Of a DNA stretch of 64,000 nt, positions 45,061-56,730 are shown piece after piece. Source of the DNA: Rhytidiadelphus loreus (lineage: Eukaryota; Streptophyta; Bryopsida; Hypnales; Hylocomiaceae); NCBI GenBank assembly GCA_947034895.1, contig OX344764.1:5704001-5768000 (forward strand). The letters are read 5' to 3'. Every line of letters starts with the position of its first letter. Position 1 is the first letter of the stretch. A program made the position numbers and the translations under genes. The notes beneath the pieces were generated by a model, which did not search any database, was not told where the DNA came from, and was given only the letters and a program-made list of their open reading frames with translations.

Positions 45061-47555
45061 CTCCCTCCCTAACCTCGGGTTTCCGTATGGGAACCCACTT
45101 AACTAAAAACTAAACTGGACGTTACTGATTATGGTCAAGGTAAGACAAAAGCTAGACTAATTTTGATGTGTTTGAAGTCAAAGCTTCGCCGTTGGGAAAA
45201 AAACTTGGATGTTGACCAAGCTATCTTATGGCGGGGGGTTTCTTCCGCCTTTCTACCACCTAGGGGTATCTTGGGAGCTAAACTTTAATTTTTCCCAAGA
45301 AGGTCTTGGGAGCTAAACTTTGGAACTTAGACCTACCGGGGTCCAAAGCTTCGCCGTAGAATCGGTTTTAACACCGACTTTAGGACTTGCAATGGGTTGG
45401 GGTTCAAAGCTCCGCCGTCTAGGACTCGTTTTAACACACTCTTTAGGACTAAGGGGTCACAGGGTCAAAGCTTCGCCGTCCCCCGAAGGGTGGGTCCACT
45501 TGTCAACAACAAAGAAGGGGTTTACTATGGTTAGCACTTACTTCCAAAGCACACGTACACACAAGACAATAACGTTAAGGGACTTATGCACCAAAGGCCC
45601 CCCAAAGCGGCATCGCCAAGGTACGGTGGGGGGTTACTCCGGGGTTAATGCACGACACAAGACAACTTTACAAAGAACTCTCCAAATGTGACCAAAAGAT
45701 GTTCAAAGAAGACACACGAAGTACAAGTGAACGAGAGGGACTCCAAGAACCTTCAAAAGCTGTAAATAGAACAACAACGGGAGCCAAAAGTGCTCCAAAA
45801 ACACCGTAAAGGTTTTTTGACCTAAATGCCAAAAATGCCAAGATAACTTGGACCCACGGACCCAAAACAAGTATTGGGGGTGTTTTGGGAGAGAGAAGGG
45901 CCCCCTTTTATAGGTTTCCAAGGGCCCACTCCCCCTCTCGACGAGTAACCTCATCCATCCGGATTTTCATCCAAATTTGAGATTTTCACCTAATTTTGGA
46001 TTTTACGCTGGTCCTAGCCTCTAACTTTTGGAGTTTAGCTCGGAATTGCAAATGGATTGCGCCAATGGCTTCAGAATGCCATTTTTAGCTCAAAGGACCT
46101 CCTACCCCCTATTTCTATCACAAAAAAACCATCGGAAACTAGTGTCAACTGGAGCCAATTAAAAGGGTAAAAACCTAACTTTTGGGGTTTACCTCTTTTG
46201 GCTTGGGTAACTAGCTAGGGTTGTTGGGGAGGCTCTAGGGAGTAAGAAAAGGCTCCTTGATGTCTTCGTTCCGACTTTGTACGCTCCCGGGACGCCGGTC
46301 AACCCCGCAAAGATCCTGCCGTAATTATTAATTGGGGGGATGTCGTCAGTTTCGGCTGCTTCCCGCTATTGGAACACCATGAAATTTGTCGGGGCACGTT
46401 ATTAACATAAACGATGCTAGTCTAATTTTTAGTGAGATTTTACCGCGGCCCGGGTATTTTCCATGAATTTCCCAACGTGGCCTTTGGCGGTTGACTGCTC
46501 GGAAAAAGATCCTTTGGAGATCAGAAAAAACCGAGACTTTTGGGGGAACCTCTCATGGAGTCCCCCAAGCCACGTGCCAAGTCTTGGGCTGTTCTGGCAC
46601 ACAATTGGTAGCGAGGTGAAAACTGACTTCGGTTGAATCACCGGCAGTCAGGGAATCTTTCACATGTGAGGGAATCTTGGCGAATGGATTTTGCCGTGGA
46701 CATCCCGACATGTTCCAGATCCGAGAACACTATCCGGCGGCTGTGGATTCCTCCATGCGGCCTGTCTGGGACAAGTAACACCTGCAAGCTAACAATTTGG
46801 ATTCCTAATGTTTCGTCGGTGGAATGGGGAAACCAGAACTTATCTTTGGAGATTTACATGGGGACCTCCCTAACTCTCCTAAGACTTAATTTAGCCTATC
46901 ATGGTCACATGCACTAGGTTTGGGCTATTTTGGGTAAGTTCCCAGTAGCCCTATTGTTTCCCACTAATCACGGGTTCTAACCTATATACAAGTGGGTTTT
47001 ATAGGTAATCTATGGATAAAAGGCTATTTATGACCAAATGCTATACTGGTACGTGACATACCTATTTTGGTTCTACACTCTTTTTTGGGCTTTTTGTACT
47101 ACTTTATGCCTTAATTTGTAATAAACTAAAAAAAAGAAAACAATGAGTCCCAAGTGACGAATTTGGGGCTCACACCATCGCTCCTCAATAATTTCTCCAG
47201 CAAATACCATCCGAAGGATCCAAACATCATTCAGAGCTAGTAACTATGTGGATTTTTAGGTTTCATTTTGTAATCTCTGTGGAATTTGCAGTCTGGTGAA
47301 GGTAGCATAGTATATAGTTGACAAGGAGATGATGCTTTGAGTTTCAACAATGTTCATGGCACTTACTAGATGGTCTCAACATTCATGTGTTGAACCTGGT
47401 TTGAAGTCAAGCATGGGAGGCAGAAACAGCCTTCAGTGTCTCCAATGAGTCCGCACGCTAGTACGCTAATTCTACCAAGATAATAATACCTTGTTTGCAA
47501 GCCTATGATTTTCCAAACTGACAATGAAATCTGGTTAAATAATGTCATTTCTGGG

Positions 47556-48131
47556 TCTGGGGAGGACACTCTCCACGTTTTAGGAACCCATGTGCGGAAG
47601 AAAAAGTAATACAAGTAATATACCTTAAAATTTAATTTCAAAAAAAAATTATGGATAGATTTTACTACTTTAGAAGTTTATCTTTTGAATTATTGGTATT
47701 TTTTTATGTTAATTGTAATTAGTTATAAATTTTTGAAGAAAAAAGATACACTGTAAAGCTGAAAATAACTTTCACACCTCTATATTATATAAGAAAAAAA
47801 TTTGAAAAATGAAAAAAAAAATTCTATAGAATAGCTTTCTATTGAAAGTTTATTTTGGTTGAATATTGATGCAATAGTCATCTTCATGTGAGCTCTATAA
47901 ATATTTTAGTTGGAGAACATGGCATTTTAATTCATTTTTCAACCCTTTCTAGACAATATATCTTATGTTATTTGGAATTGAAAATTTTGTCAATAGAAAC
48001 CTTTAGTCATTGTTAAACAAAGCTCAAAATTTTAGGATGAAATTATAGTTTATTCAAGGTGAATTACATGTATTACTTTTTCCACTGCCATACGTGGGTA
48101 CCCCAAATGTAGTGAGAGTGTCCTCCCCGTG
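47556..48131. mobile_element. hAT-type MITE, second copy, with empty site elsewhere in the window
   Basis: Ends TCTGGGGAGGACACTC and (reverse-complemented) CACGGGGAGGACACTC. The flanks TTTCTGGG (47548-47555) and TTTCAGGG (48132-48139) are an 8-bp duplication with one mismatch. The empty site CATTTCAGxGAGTCC is present in the other two R copies at 18077 and 61229. Confidence 0.92.
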
Positions 48132-49228
48132 TTTCAGGGAGTCCTTAAGTTTCTTGCAACTGAAGCTTATAGATCTAGTCTGCATAATTTGATGTAAGAT
48201 AGTCTTGTAAATTTGTCACCAAGAAAGTAAGTTTTGTCTTGGAATATCTTGGACTAACAAGACTATCCTGCCTGAATTAAACCCAAATCACAATCTGCTT
48301 ATTACATTCTGACAGGCTTTGAGAAACTTTTCAAGTAGCCCTAATTGGTTACTTTCGTTAAAACTTAGTTTAAGGATAAATCCCAAGTCTCATTGCAAGC
48401 CAAAATGGTTTTTGAGAAATTTGGACATCTAAAATGGGGTATCAAATTCAACATCATTTTTTTTCTTTTTCCTGAGATTAGAGAATTAAACAAATTTTTA
48501 GTTTAATTTATATTTTTTATGAAAACTCAATGGTTAAAATTAAAAAGAAGGTTTTTTAGGGAGAGAAGCCCTAACTTGGGCAAGCAAAGATTAACATCAT
48601 ATTGCTTTTAAAATTTGCATACTTCTTTCTAAAATGAGGTTCTATTCAAAGATAGAGTCCCTATGTCTTCCTTGCAAAAACATTTGAGTCATGGGTCTCA
48701 AAATCCCAACAAAGACAAATTTCAAAACCTGCATAGTCTTCAAAAAAACATTCAACTCCACTTTGAATCCTTTACATTTTCCTCAACCCCTAATTTTTTT
48801 ATATGTGACTTTTGTACTAATCAAGAACAAGATCCTATGGTTACAAATTCTAAAAGATGAATACAACTTGAATAATAGTCACTAGCATGCCTTATGCCAT
48901 TGCCACAACCGAAATTAAAGTAAAAATAATTTTCTAATTTTCTAATTCATTAAAAAAACTTAATTCAATAACTTTCACACAACATTGTGAGGGTTTGTGT
49001 TCTTGGTACAAATAGACTGAAGCTTTATGTACAAAGGAGTGCAAAGCCTTTATTTTGTGGTGTTGTGAGAGGTTGTGTTGTTGGTACAAATAGAAAGCTC
49101 TATATACAAAGGAGTGCAAGGGTTTTGTTCTCTAGTGTATGAACATACAAAGTAAAGGATATGTTTTTTTCTAAATAAAAGATAATTTAATTCATTTTTT
49201 TTATTCATAAAGTTTTGTAACTTTCACA

Positions 49229-49504
49229 CATTAGGAAAAGTTTGAGGCCTAAAAGAGGTTGCCAATTTTTGATTTTCGGAAGCCCCGCAATGCAAATACA
49301 AAAAAATAAAAATAAAAAAATTTAAAATTTAAAATAATTAATTTTTTTAATATTAAAAAATATTAAAATATTAAAAAACTGTTGCTAGTCTGACGTGGCG
49401 CTGACGTGGCACCAGTGGTGCCACGTCAGATCTAGAAAATGAAAACTCCTAATTGCGCCCGGGGGGACTCGTAGCCTTTTGCAAGCCTAAATTTTTTTGT
49501 AGTG
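49229..49504. mobile_element. CATTAG-type foldback MITE, copy 2
   Basis: The left end CATTAGGAAAAGTTTGAGGC and the right end (reverse-complemented) CACTACAAAAAAATTTAGGC are related inverted repeats. Repeat R copy 3 reads through the site without it (about 62276). At its centre CTGACGTGGCACCA and TGGTGCCACGTCAG form a perfect 14-bp stem around one base (49389-49430 region). Confidence 0.82.
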
Positions 49505-50036
49505 ATGTAGGTCGAAATGCCATAAACAAAGTCCATGCACCTCTGCTTACAAAGAAATTTTCAACAGTAACAAGAATGCTCTAGGACACCTTATGGTTTC
49601 ATAAATCTCAATGTATCAAACAAAACAAACAAACCAAAACAACAATCTAATTTAACCCCTAAAAACCCAAATTCTTTTTTTGGCAATATAGTAATTTTTG
49701 GTAGCTCACTACGAATGGAATTTTTATTCTTTTTCTTTAAAATTTTCACACAACATCAGCCCAAGGACAAGCTTTAAGGCCCATCAATTTTCATAACTTT
49801 TGACTATATGGTTAAAAAGTTATTGTCTGATATGTAGTTTTCATTGCTTAGTAAGTAGTCCAGATAGCAAAAAACACTTCTTGAAAAATCACTTTTTATA
49901 GAAATAAAAATTTGAAATTGGTTTTCTCAATTTAAGCTTATTTATATATATGTGGAAAGCTTTGCATCACTCCATTTTACTAATGAGATGAAAGTTATGA
50001 GGAGTTTTAGTTTGTGGGTAGTTATGGAATCTCTAC

Positions 50037-50622
50037 TCTAAGAAAAATTTTGAAGTCCTTTATTTAACTCCATTTTCAATATTTTTGGAAAAATCAAACA
50101 AACATAAGGTTTAGATTGTTTATTATAACATTAAAAACATTGGGATTGTCATTTTTCAATTCCATTTAAATAATTTATCAACAATATGATATTTTGAATC
50201 ATTCTCTACTTCTTTCTATTTACAATTATTTTCCTATATGTTGTACAATTCCAAATGATTTGAAAATTTTCAAGCATGTAGACAACTTACCTTGAAGAAT
50301 GAATCCAAAGAGTAACAACCATTTTGGACATTTTTTCATACAAATTGTAGATAGGTGGTTAATTTGGAGTTTTGGTCAATTTTACAAATTTTTGCAATGG
50401 TTCCCAATATGATGTAGTAAGTAATTCACTCACGTGAATGCAAATGGGTTGAAGGTGCATTTTTTTCCTTGTATTGGTTCTTTAAGTATCCAAATGGGGT
50501 TTACAGTCTTGGGTAAGTTAGTGATGGTTGTGATTGGTGAGAAACCGAATCGGAAGATCTTGTCATGTGGCTCACCCAATTCGGTTGGGTGGCAGTTAGT
50601 GCCCATTCTTTCTGTGGCCTAT
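50037..50622. other. Intergenic DNA, no supported feature
   Basis: A 63-codon frame at 50434-50625 has no recognisable motif. Confidence 0.35.
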
Positions 50623-50763
50623 TAAGATAATCTGCTCTTAAAGCGACCATTTAAGTCTACCTAACTCATCATTGACAGTAATAGATATTTCAAGCAACAT
50701 GTCATCCTATCTTAGATAGGGGTCGCATTTAGAACATGGTCGCTTTTAGAGCAGACTACCTTA
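50623..50763. mobile_element. 141-bp TA-flanked MITE
   Basis: Arms of 28 bases (50623-50650 and 50736-50763) match at 25 positions. They start TAAGATAATCTGCTC and, reverse-complemented, TAAGGTAGTCTGCTC, and both reach AAAGCGACCAT. The leading TA is the probable target duplication. It belongs to the AGGTA/TACCT group. Confidence 0.85.
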
Positions 50764-51414
50764 GGTGTGAAGTTGGAGGCTTATTTGTGGCCCACTACTG
50801 TTGATTGCAAGTGTGAGTCTAGCCTAATTTGGCTGATTTTGTTGTGTCGTAGTTGTGAAGTGAGTGTAAGTGCTAATTGGAATAGTTGTGTGTAGAATGT
50901 GGAGGATTGAGCAGATTAGTTATACTATGAGTTACAAGAATTCCTTAATAATGCGATTGTGCATTAAGCAAATTGTAAATCTTGCAGATTATAATAGAAT
51001 GGACAATTATCAAATTGGAAATTTGTCACCTGTTGGTTGTCTGTGATGTTGTGTTGTATTGTCTATTTTGATTCGTGATTAATCTGTATGTGTGATGGAA
51101 TAAGTTGAATTGAAAAATAATTGATTTCCAGTCGTGTATGTTTTGGATTGGGAATTTTTGGTGAGCAATTTAATTATTTTGAGTCCTGATTGGAATGCTA
51201 TTAGAAAGTTGTAGAGTCATGATAGTGAAATCTGAGTTGTTGTGTCTTGGTGTGCATGCCGAATTGGATTTTGTTGCCGGATGTATATGTTATTCTAAAT
51301 GTCTAATTGGTTGTAGTACTATTGTCTTAGCATGTGTGTGTATGCCTATTAACGAGGAACATTTGCTATCTATGGTTGAATATTAGTCCAAGTTGAATGG
51401 AAATGTATGTTTAC
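50764..51414. other. TG-skewed intergenic DNA
   Basis: The plus strand is poor in C over this stretch and rich in TTGTG words, but no repeat unit or coding frame is evident. Confidence 0.3.
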
Positions 51415-51642
51415 TTAACCCTTGAACGCCGGGCTGGTCACCATAGAAATCATCAGTTTTGTCACTGTGTGAATTGTTGGCTTAAAAAATTGAAAACTAC
51501 TCATTAGAAGACAAACTAATGTAGATCATCTTCTCTTTCCACACAAATGTTGAAGGATGAATAGTTGCATTTCTGTCCTACACGGAGAGATTCTTTGTCA
51601 TTCATCGGCAGAAAAATGTCCTCCGCGGCGTTTATGGGTTAA
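51415..51642. mobile_element. TTAACCC-type MITE, complete copy, 228 bp
   Basis: Ends TTAACCCTTGAACGCC and (reverse-complemented) TTAACCCATAAACGCC. The interior shares TGAATAGTTGCA and AGATTCTTTGTCATTCATCG with the copies at 5043/7221 and 63162. Confidence 0.8.
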
Positions 51643-51942
51643 ACCAATTTGAATTATGAATTGTTGTCACTATTTGTTGTTCCAATAAATTTTTGAGTGT
51701 AATAGATTTATTTTAATTGGAAGTAATACCAAATAGCGAGAGCAAATAAAAAATTTAGCGAATAGTAGTTAAGTAGATGAAACCAACTTGGTGAAATAAT
51801 TAGTTTACCTTAGAGCTATTTGGAAGCATCCAGCTATGGAGCGATAAGAGCAATTTGGAAGATTATGGAGTAAGTGTTGAGCAGCAAGACTACTCAGAAG
51901 TTTAAGCTACTGTCTATTTAGCTGAATTGGAATAAAGATTTA

Positions 51943-52030
51943 AAAGAAAAAAAAGATTAAAAAAAAGATTAAAAAAAAGATTAAAAAATAAATAAAAAGT
52001 TTTAAAAATTAATTAATTAATTAATTTAAA

Positions 52031-52079
<49 letters not shown>
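51943..52079. repeat. AAAAAAGATT short tandem repeats and (TA)n microsatellite
   Basis: Four near-identical AAAAAAAGATT units precede a TTAATTAATTAATTAA run and an alternating TA tract of about 45 bases (52035-52079). Confidence 0.9.
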
Positions 52080-52082
<3 letters not shown>

Positions 52083-53344
52083 AAAAATAGAGATTAAACC
52101 GAGAGATTGACTCAACCCTTGTGGCCATTAAGAGTGGAGTGTAGATTGCAATTAGGCCTACTGTGAGAATTTTACAAGTATTTATATTGTGCCGCCTAGT
52201 AGGATTCTTATTGGTTAGTTTATTTTCCCTAATCACTATATTCTCCCTAGGAACAAATTTAATATACTATTGGGTAGTTTCATAAAATTACAAATTATCC
52301 TATCCTACACAAATGTGACCTTGTGTTATGTAGTTGCCCAAATTTTTGAAGGGCCCAAGAAAGGATTTTTGTCATCTTACAATCTACATAGTGGAAATTT
52401 TTGAAATTTCTTCCACATCTTTTTCAAACTAATGTACTGTAAGGTCGTATGGTTACATTTGTCCAAAAATATAATATTTTTCTAAAATTTGGTACTTGTA
52501 CTAGAAATGGCAGTTTGGGAGCAATTTTGGTGAAAACATAGTCGAAAACAATTAGAGGTTAAGGTGTAGATTTCCTTAGAGAAGTGTTGATTTTTGGCAA
52601 TTTTGTGACTCTTTGTCAATTTTCAGCCCACAAATCATTAGACATTAATAGATAATAACTACTTTCTACTATGAGGGTTAATTGTTTCAAAAAAAATGGT
52701 AGATAAAATAAACTATTCACAAAAAGATTATTTTTACTCCAAAATATGTTAAGGAATTTGAATTTAAAAGAAAATATGAAGGCTAGAATGAAAAAGCATT
52801 TTTTGTAATTTAATATGAAACAACATTTCAAAATAGGCGAAAAAAATGACACATTTGTTTATTGGTGTAATTCAAAATCTAATTTATAGTGACTACAATT
52901 GAAGTAATTCACTTAACAACTTTTAGAATTTTAGAATTTTTACAAATTGAATTGAATCTCATACTCCATGTCTTTTTGTAGACAGTTTAATTCAAATACA
53001 AAAACTAAATTTCATAAAATCACTATTGATTTCTTTCAAATGATGTCTAGATGACTCTTAAATACATCCATGCACCTTTAGAGTTTATTAGGCTATGAGG
53101 TTGGAATTTAGTTTTTTATGATTTTAAATTTATAATTGAATATAAAACTTGCTCATGGATTGTAGTTAAAATTTTTATAAAGTAAAAGCTTAAACAAAAT
53201 AATAATAATAATAAATCATTAAAGTAAAAATGATCCTACCTCATAATTCCATGGATTCCAAATTTCAATGAAAACTTTGTGCTTTATTATTGAATAGGAC
53301 ATTTGAATTGTAACATATTGTCGTTAAGTAAAATGCACACTACA
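52080..53344. other. AT-rich intergenic DNA, no supported feature
   Basis: No shared repeat or coding frame was recognised. From 53345 the sequence is recognisable as the kinase 3' flank because it also accompanies the pseudogene at 8570. Confidence 0.35.
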
Positions 53345-53453
53345 TTTGAATGGATCTCAACTACAATTATATTCTAAGTATGATTTTGCAAGCACGTTGG
53401 AAATGTTGACCTCTTAGACTCTCACTACTTACTAATCAATAATTGTTGAACAA

Positions 53454-54177
53454 GGACGTTGCAAGAAACACCTATCGATTTTGGTTCAAATGGCCATAGT
53501 ACTGGAGTACTGTGAACTTTTGGAATAAATTTTTTTAAATGAAATAAAATATGAATAATTTGTAAAGCATTCTAAAAGGTATGAGAGTGAAAATTCAAGA
53601 CAAAAAAAATTTATATCTAAAGTTACACACACTCAAAGAGTGATTGAAAATACCATGAAAATAGACACTTTGGAATCTTTTTTTTAGAAAATATTTAAAA
53701 TAGTAAAAAAAATTCAAAAAAAAATTCATTTTTCCTAATTTAGAGATTCTCCTTCACGAGCACTTTTATCTTTGAAAAAATAAAATTTTGTTCTCTGCAC
53801 TTGCGCAAAGATAGTGCATTTTGAGCACATGTGGAGGGTGGATAGCTTACTATTTTTAGAAATCCTTCGGTGAGATTGTGTAACTTTAGTATAAGCCTTT
53901 GTATACCAATTTTGAGCTTTAAATTTTTATTTTAGGGTCAAAAATAGTACTACAAACCTCCAAAATGGCCAAGGTAGACATCCAATTGGGGTTTGTTTAA
54001 AAATAGTAATACAATTTTAAGAAATCCCAAAAAATTATTCAATACCTGAAACTACCACATGTACCTTCAATTCAAGTTTCATGGAAAACGAACAAATGAT
54101 GCAAAAGTTATGAGTAAAAACCTACATGTCCAAAGTCAAGAGGACACAAAATAGGACAAGTGTTTCTTGCAATCACT
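53454..54177. mobile_element. 0.72-kb TIR element, family T, copy 2, in the kinase 3' flank
   Basis: Ends GGACGTTGCAAGAAACAC and (reverse-complemented) AGTGATTGCAAGAAACAC. The kinase pseudogene at 8570-9262 shares the DNA on both sides but lacks this insert. Copy 1 is at 22343-23102. Non-coding. Confidence 0.82.
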
Positions 54178-54313
54178 CAACAACTCTCTTGAAAAACAAA
54201 TTGTTTTTTTTTATCAAATTGGACATGGCATAGCTGCATACAATCCCTAGAAATTGTCTACAAAAGACTAAACAAATCATCACAATAGTACTTACAATAG
54301 GGCACCAAAAATG

Positions 54314-55645
54314 CTACACTGACTTCAATTCAAATCTGATCATATCTGTAAGATTGACAAAACTGGGCCTCACTGAAGGATTGGAATGCCAACAAGAAGT
54401 GACGATGTGTTTGATCAAGGGGTCCATATCATGTGGCAGTTCAGGTCGGGCTCCATCAAGAATAGCATCCCGAGTTTCATGAAATGGATGGCCCTCAAAT
54501 GGCACCTTTCCTGTGACAATCTCATAGCAAGTCATAGCAAAGCTGTAGACATCCATCTCCTCAGTGAACACAATCTCAGAACTCGGAGTCCTATCCTTCA
54601 ATTGTTGCAGTATCTCTGGTGCTCTCCAAAACCCCGTTCCCACCACACCCACGGAACATTCCCAATCAGCCACACGTGGAATAAAAAAAACAGGATCATT
54701 CGAAGACACTGCCAAATCACAATCCTCCTCTCCTCCGGAAGGAGCGACTAAAACATTTGCAGCTTTCAAATCCCTGTGTATGATACCTAGTCCATGCAAA
54801 TGCTTCATATCAACGGCAATCCGATCTATGATTTTCACCGCTTGCTCCGTAGAAAAGGGCGGGCCTTCAGCGTTGTTGCGTTCCATGCGCAGATCGATGA
54901 GCGTTCGAAGATCTCCCCAGCGCTTGGGCATGACGAACCCAAACTGATGTCCTCCAGTGGCATGGTCTTTCACCAGAGCACCGTACAAAGGAAACATCCA
55001 GCGCTCCAGATTTAAATCTTTCACAACAGCAAGCCCTCGGGGCCATTGGCGCTGAAGGTCCTCAAGAGCATAACCAGACTTCATCACCTTCACCACAAAA
55101 TCACGCCCCATTTTAATCAACGTAGTGATCTCAATAGTCTCAATTGCGAACGTCACTTGAGCTTCGTAGATGACCCCTTGCGCTCCCCGTCCTACTTCCC
55201 TCCCCAACACCACGTCCGAAATTTGATTGCAAAATCCTCCCCATACTGCATCTCTTTGCAGCTCCTCAAAGTATTGGCGGTGATCCACACCGGGCTCATC
55301 TCCACTGCCGGTTCCTGATTCCCCACTGCCAGATCCTGACTCTTCACTGCTAGAAGCTCCCTCATGATGGCTCAATTCGCTCCAGTGCACTTTGGAATGG
55401 GCCGTTCGATATTCGAGCTCCGTGTCGAACTCACTCCTGCTGGATAACATGCTCGCAATCCGTGCTGAATGAAACTCGGAACAAGATGTAGAAGGCAGTG
55501 AAGCTGCAGAAGCAGACCCTTCGTTTCCACCACCAGTATTAGCGCCTCTGGCTGTGCTACTCTCCGCAAGGATGATGGCAGCATCTGCTCCCGCTCCCGA
55601 ATCTCCTTGTCCCGCACCCTTGGCCGTGCAAGAGATGTCCTCCAT
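54314..55645 (-). CDS. TKL-like Ser/Thr protein kinase, intronless, 443 residues, DWE in place of DFG
   Basis: The start ATG (55643-55645) sits in a good context (GCCATGGAG). Residues 1-140 are low-complexity, Ser/Gly-rich, with an acidic Ser-Gly patch at 97-116. The kinase domain spans about 146-440: glycine loop GRGAQG (152-157), ATP-anchoring Lys186 (VVKVMKS), catalytic loop HRDLKAAN (290-297), metal-binding Asp327 in ADWE, activation-segment end GTGFWRAPE (336-344), DVYSF (365-369) and Arg426 of the last subdomain. The activation loop starts DWE instead of DFG; Asp is kept, so activity is possible. A related pseudogene at 9.0 kb has the same DWE, so this is a subfamily feature. The GPPF...LHGLGIIHRDLKAANVLV pattern resembles plant tyrosine-kinase-like kinases. 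No membrane segment or signal peptide is seen, suggesting a soluble kinase. The substrate is unknown. Confidence 0.88.
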   Translation of the reverse strand: MEDISCTAKGAGQGDSGAGADAAIILAESSTARGANTGGGNEGSASAASLPSTSCSEFHSARIASMLSSRSEFDTELEYRTAHSKVHWSELSHHEGASSSEESGSGSGESGTGSGDEPGVDHRQYFEELQRDAVWGGFCNQISDVVLGREVGRGAQGVIYEAQVTFAIETIEITTLIKMGRDFVVKVMKSGYALEDLQRQWPRGLAVVKDLNLERWMFPLYGALVKDHATGGHQFGFVMPKRWGDLRTLIDLRMERNNAEGPPFSTEQAVKIIDRIAVDMKHLHGLGIIHRDLKAANVLVAPSGGEEDCDLAVSSNDPVFFIPRVADWECSVGVVGTGFWRAPEILQQLKDRTPSSEIVFTEEMDVYSFAMTCYEIVTGKVPFEGHPFHETRDAILDGARPELPHDMDPLIKHIVTSCWHSNPSVRPSFVNLTDMIRFELKSV

Positions 55646-56546
55646 GGCTACTGCGACTTGTCTCTGAACAAACGTTCGGACTTCGGAAGCAGGTTTTGGT
55701 CTTCTTACCTATCTCTGACGGAAGCTAGGATCGCCACCACACTCTCACACCCTCGAGAAACAGCATCAGAAACAACCTGCCGGTACACGATCTAAAGGAG
55801 TGCAGAACCTGGCTCAACTGACCACTAAGCAAGACGCCGGACACTCTGTCGGTAGTGAGACATCCATCGAGAGAGCAAGGAGTGCAAACACTGTCAGCGC
55901 GTAAACCCCAAAGAAGAAATACTCATGTCCTATTTCACAAGCCCCAATGCAAGCTCCTACGAAGACAAACCCCAAACAGAGACGAGCGCAAAACGCAGAG
56001 GCAGGAGTAGCACACGTGGCGGAAACACGTTGAGGTGGAGAGAGGTAACGTTGCCAGTACGTACTGTACTTTAGGTTTTAGTCGAGGGCCCACTGCTTAG
56101 TGGTGGTGATGTCGATGACGTTTGCTTGTGGATTTCTATATATATTGAACTTGCGTACTAACTGGTGTTTCCATGAGGTGAATACATCCTGATAAGATGT
56201 GAGTGCATAACGTTGAGTCCCTGCATGTGCATCGAGATTCTCATGAACAACAGACAGGCATTGCATTGACAGAGTTTCGATCTCAACTTCTGGTCATGAA
56301 TCTCCTGAAGATTCTTCTTTCCCTTCTGCTTGCTAGCTAGTTTACGTCTTATTGTTGTACTGTAAACGATCCTCTGCATTCATTTGAAGGGTGAAACCAT
56401 CAGAGATGGTCGAGGCTCGATGTGCTAGAGGCAAGTCAGCTTTGGGACTTTACCGTCTGATTAATCCAGATAGCACATGGTTGATACGGAGAATGACGAT
56501 GCTTTTACCATCAAGATATGTATAACTAATGAATTGTCTTTCTAAC
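55646..56546. promoter_or_regulatory. Kinase upstream region with G-box CACGTG
   Basis: This 0.9-kb flank is less AT-rich than the background. A CACGTG G-box sits at 56013-56018, about 370 bases before the start codon, with a second partial ACACGTTG nearby. No TATA box was convincingly identified, and no other gene is seen. Confidence 0.35.
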
Positions 56547-56730
56547 AAAATCAAACTACACCAGTACAGATGCCGGCCTAAGATGTGCACACCTTTCGAG
56601 ATAGGGAGATGAATTCAAATATGGGTACAACTACGATAGACTTCGCACTTTGACGTTCCTTGGTATATCCTTGGACAGGTGTCCTAAATTCGTATTCTGC
56701 AAATTCTAGGATCTTTGTTCCACTGTGAAG

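Larger units (their letters stand above)
43096..47174. mobile_element. Candidate large LTR-like unit (TGTGGG...CTCACA) with internal satellites
   Basis: The 4.08-kb segment starts TGTGGGTGC and ends GGGGCTCACA, giving TG...CA ends, and is flanked by CCATT and CCATC, a near 5-bp duplication. Inside are an AT minisatellite, a C-rich and GCTGGGT-rich zone, and repeated AAGCTTCGCCGT words (about 45180, 45345, 45413, 45467). No gag or pol is present, so a solo LTR is one reading; a tail like AATAAAC precedes the 3' end. The boundaries are inferred from these marks alone. Confidence 0.35.
47200..50036. repeat. Dispersed repeat R, copy 2, with two nested MITEs
   Basis: After removing 47556-48131 and 49229-49504 this copy matches 60895-63160 along its whole length. 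Landmarks are ACAAGGAGATG(A/G)TGCTTTGA, AAGATAATAACACC-like text, AAGTCTCATTGCAAGCCAAA and TGGGTAGTTATGGAATCTCT. No conserved frame spans it, so it is non-autonomous or long decayed. Confidence 0.85.

Noticed and set aside
45320..45691. 123-codon plus-strand frame
   Set aside because: It lies in the satellite-like zone with repeated AAGCTTCGCCGT words, and its translation has no domain or convincing composition.
54386..54947. Plus-strand frames of 121 and 127 codons
   Set aside because: They lie antisense to the kinase domain and have no motifs of their own.
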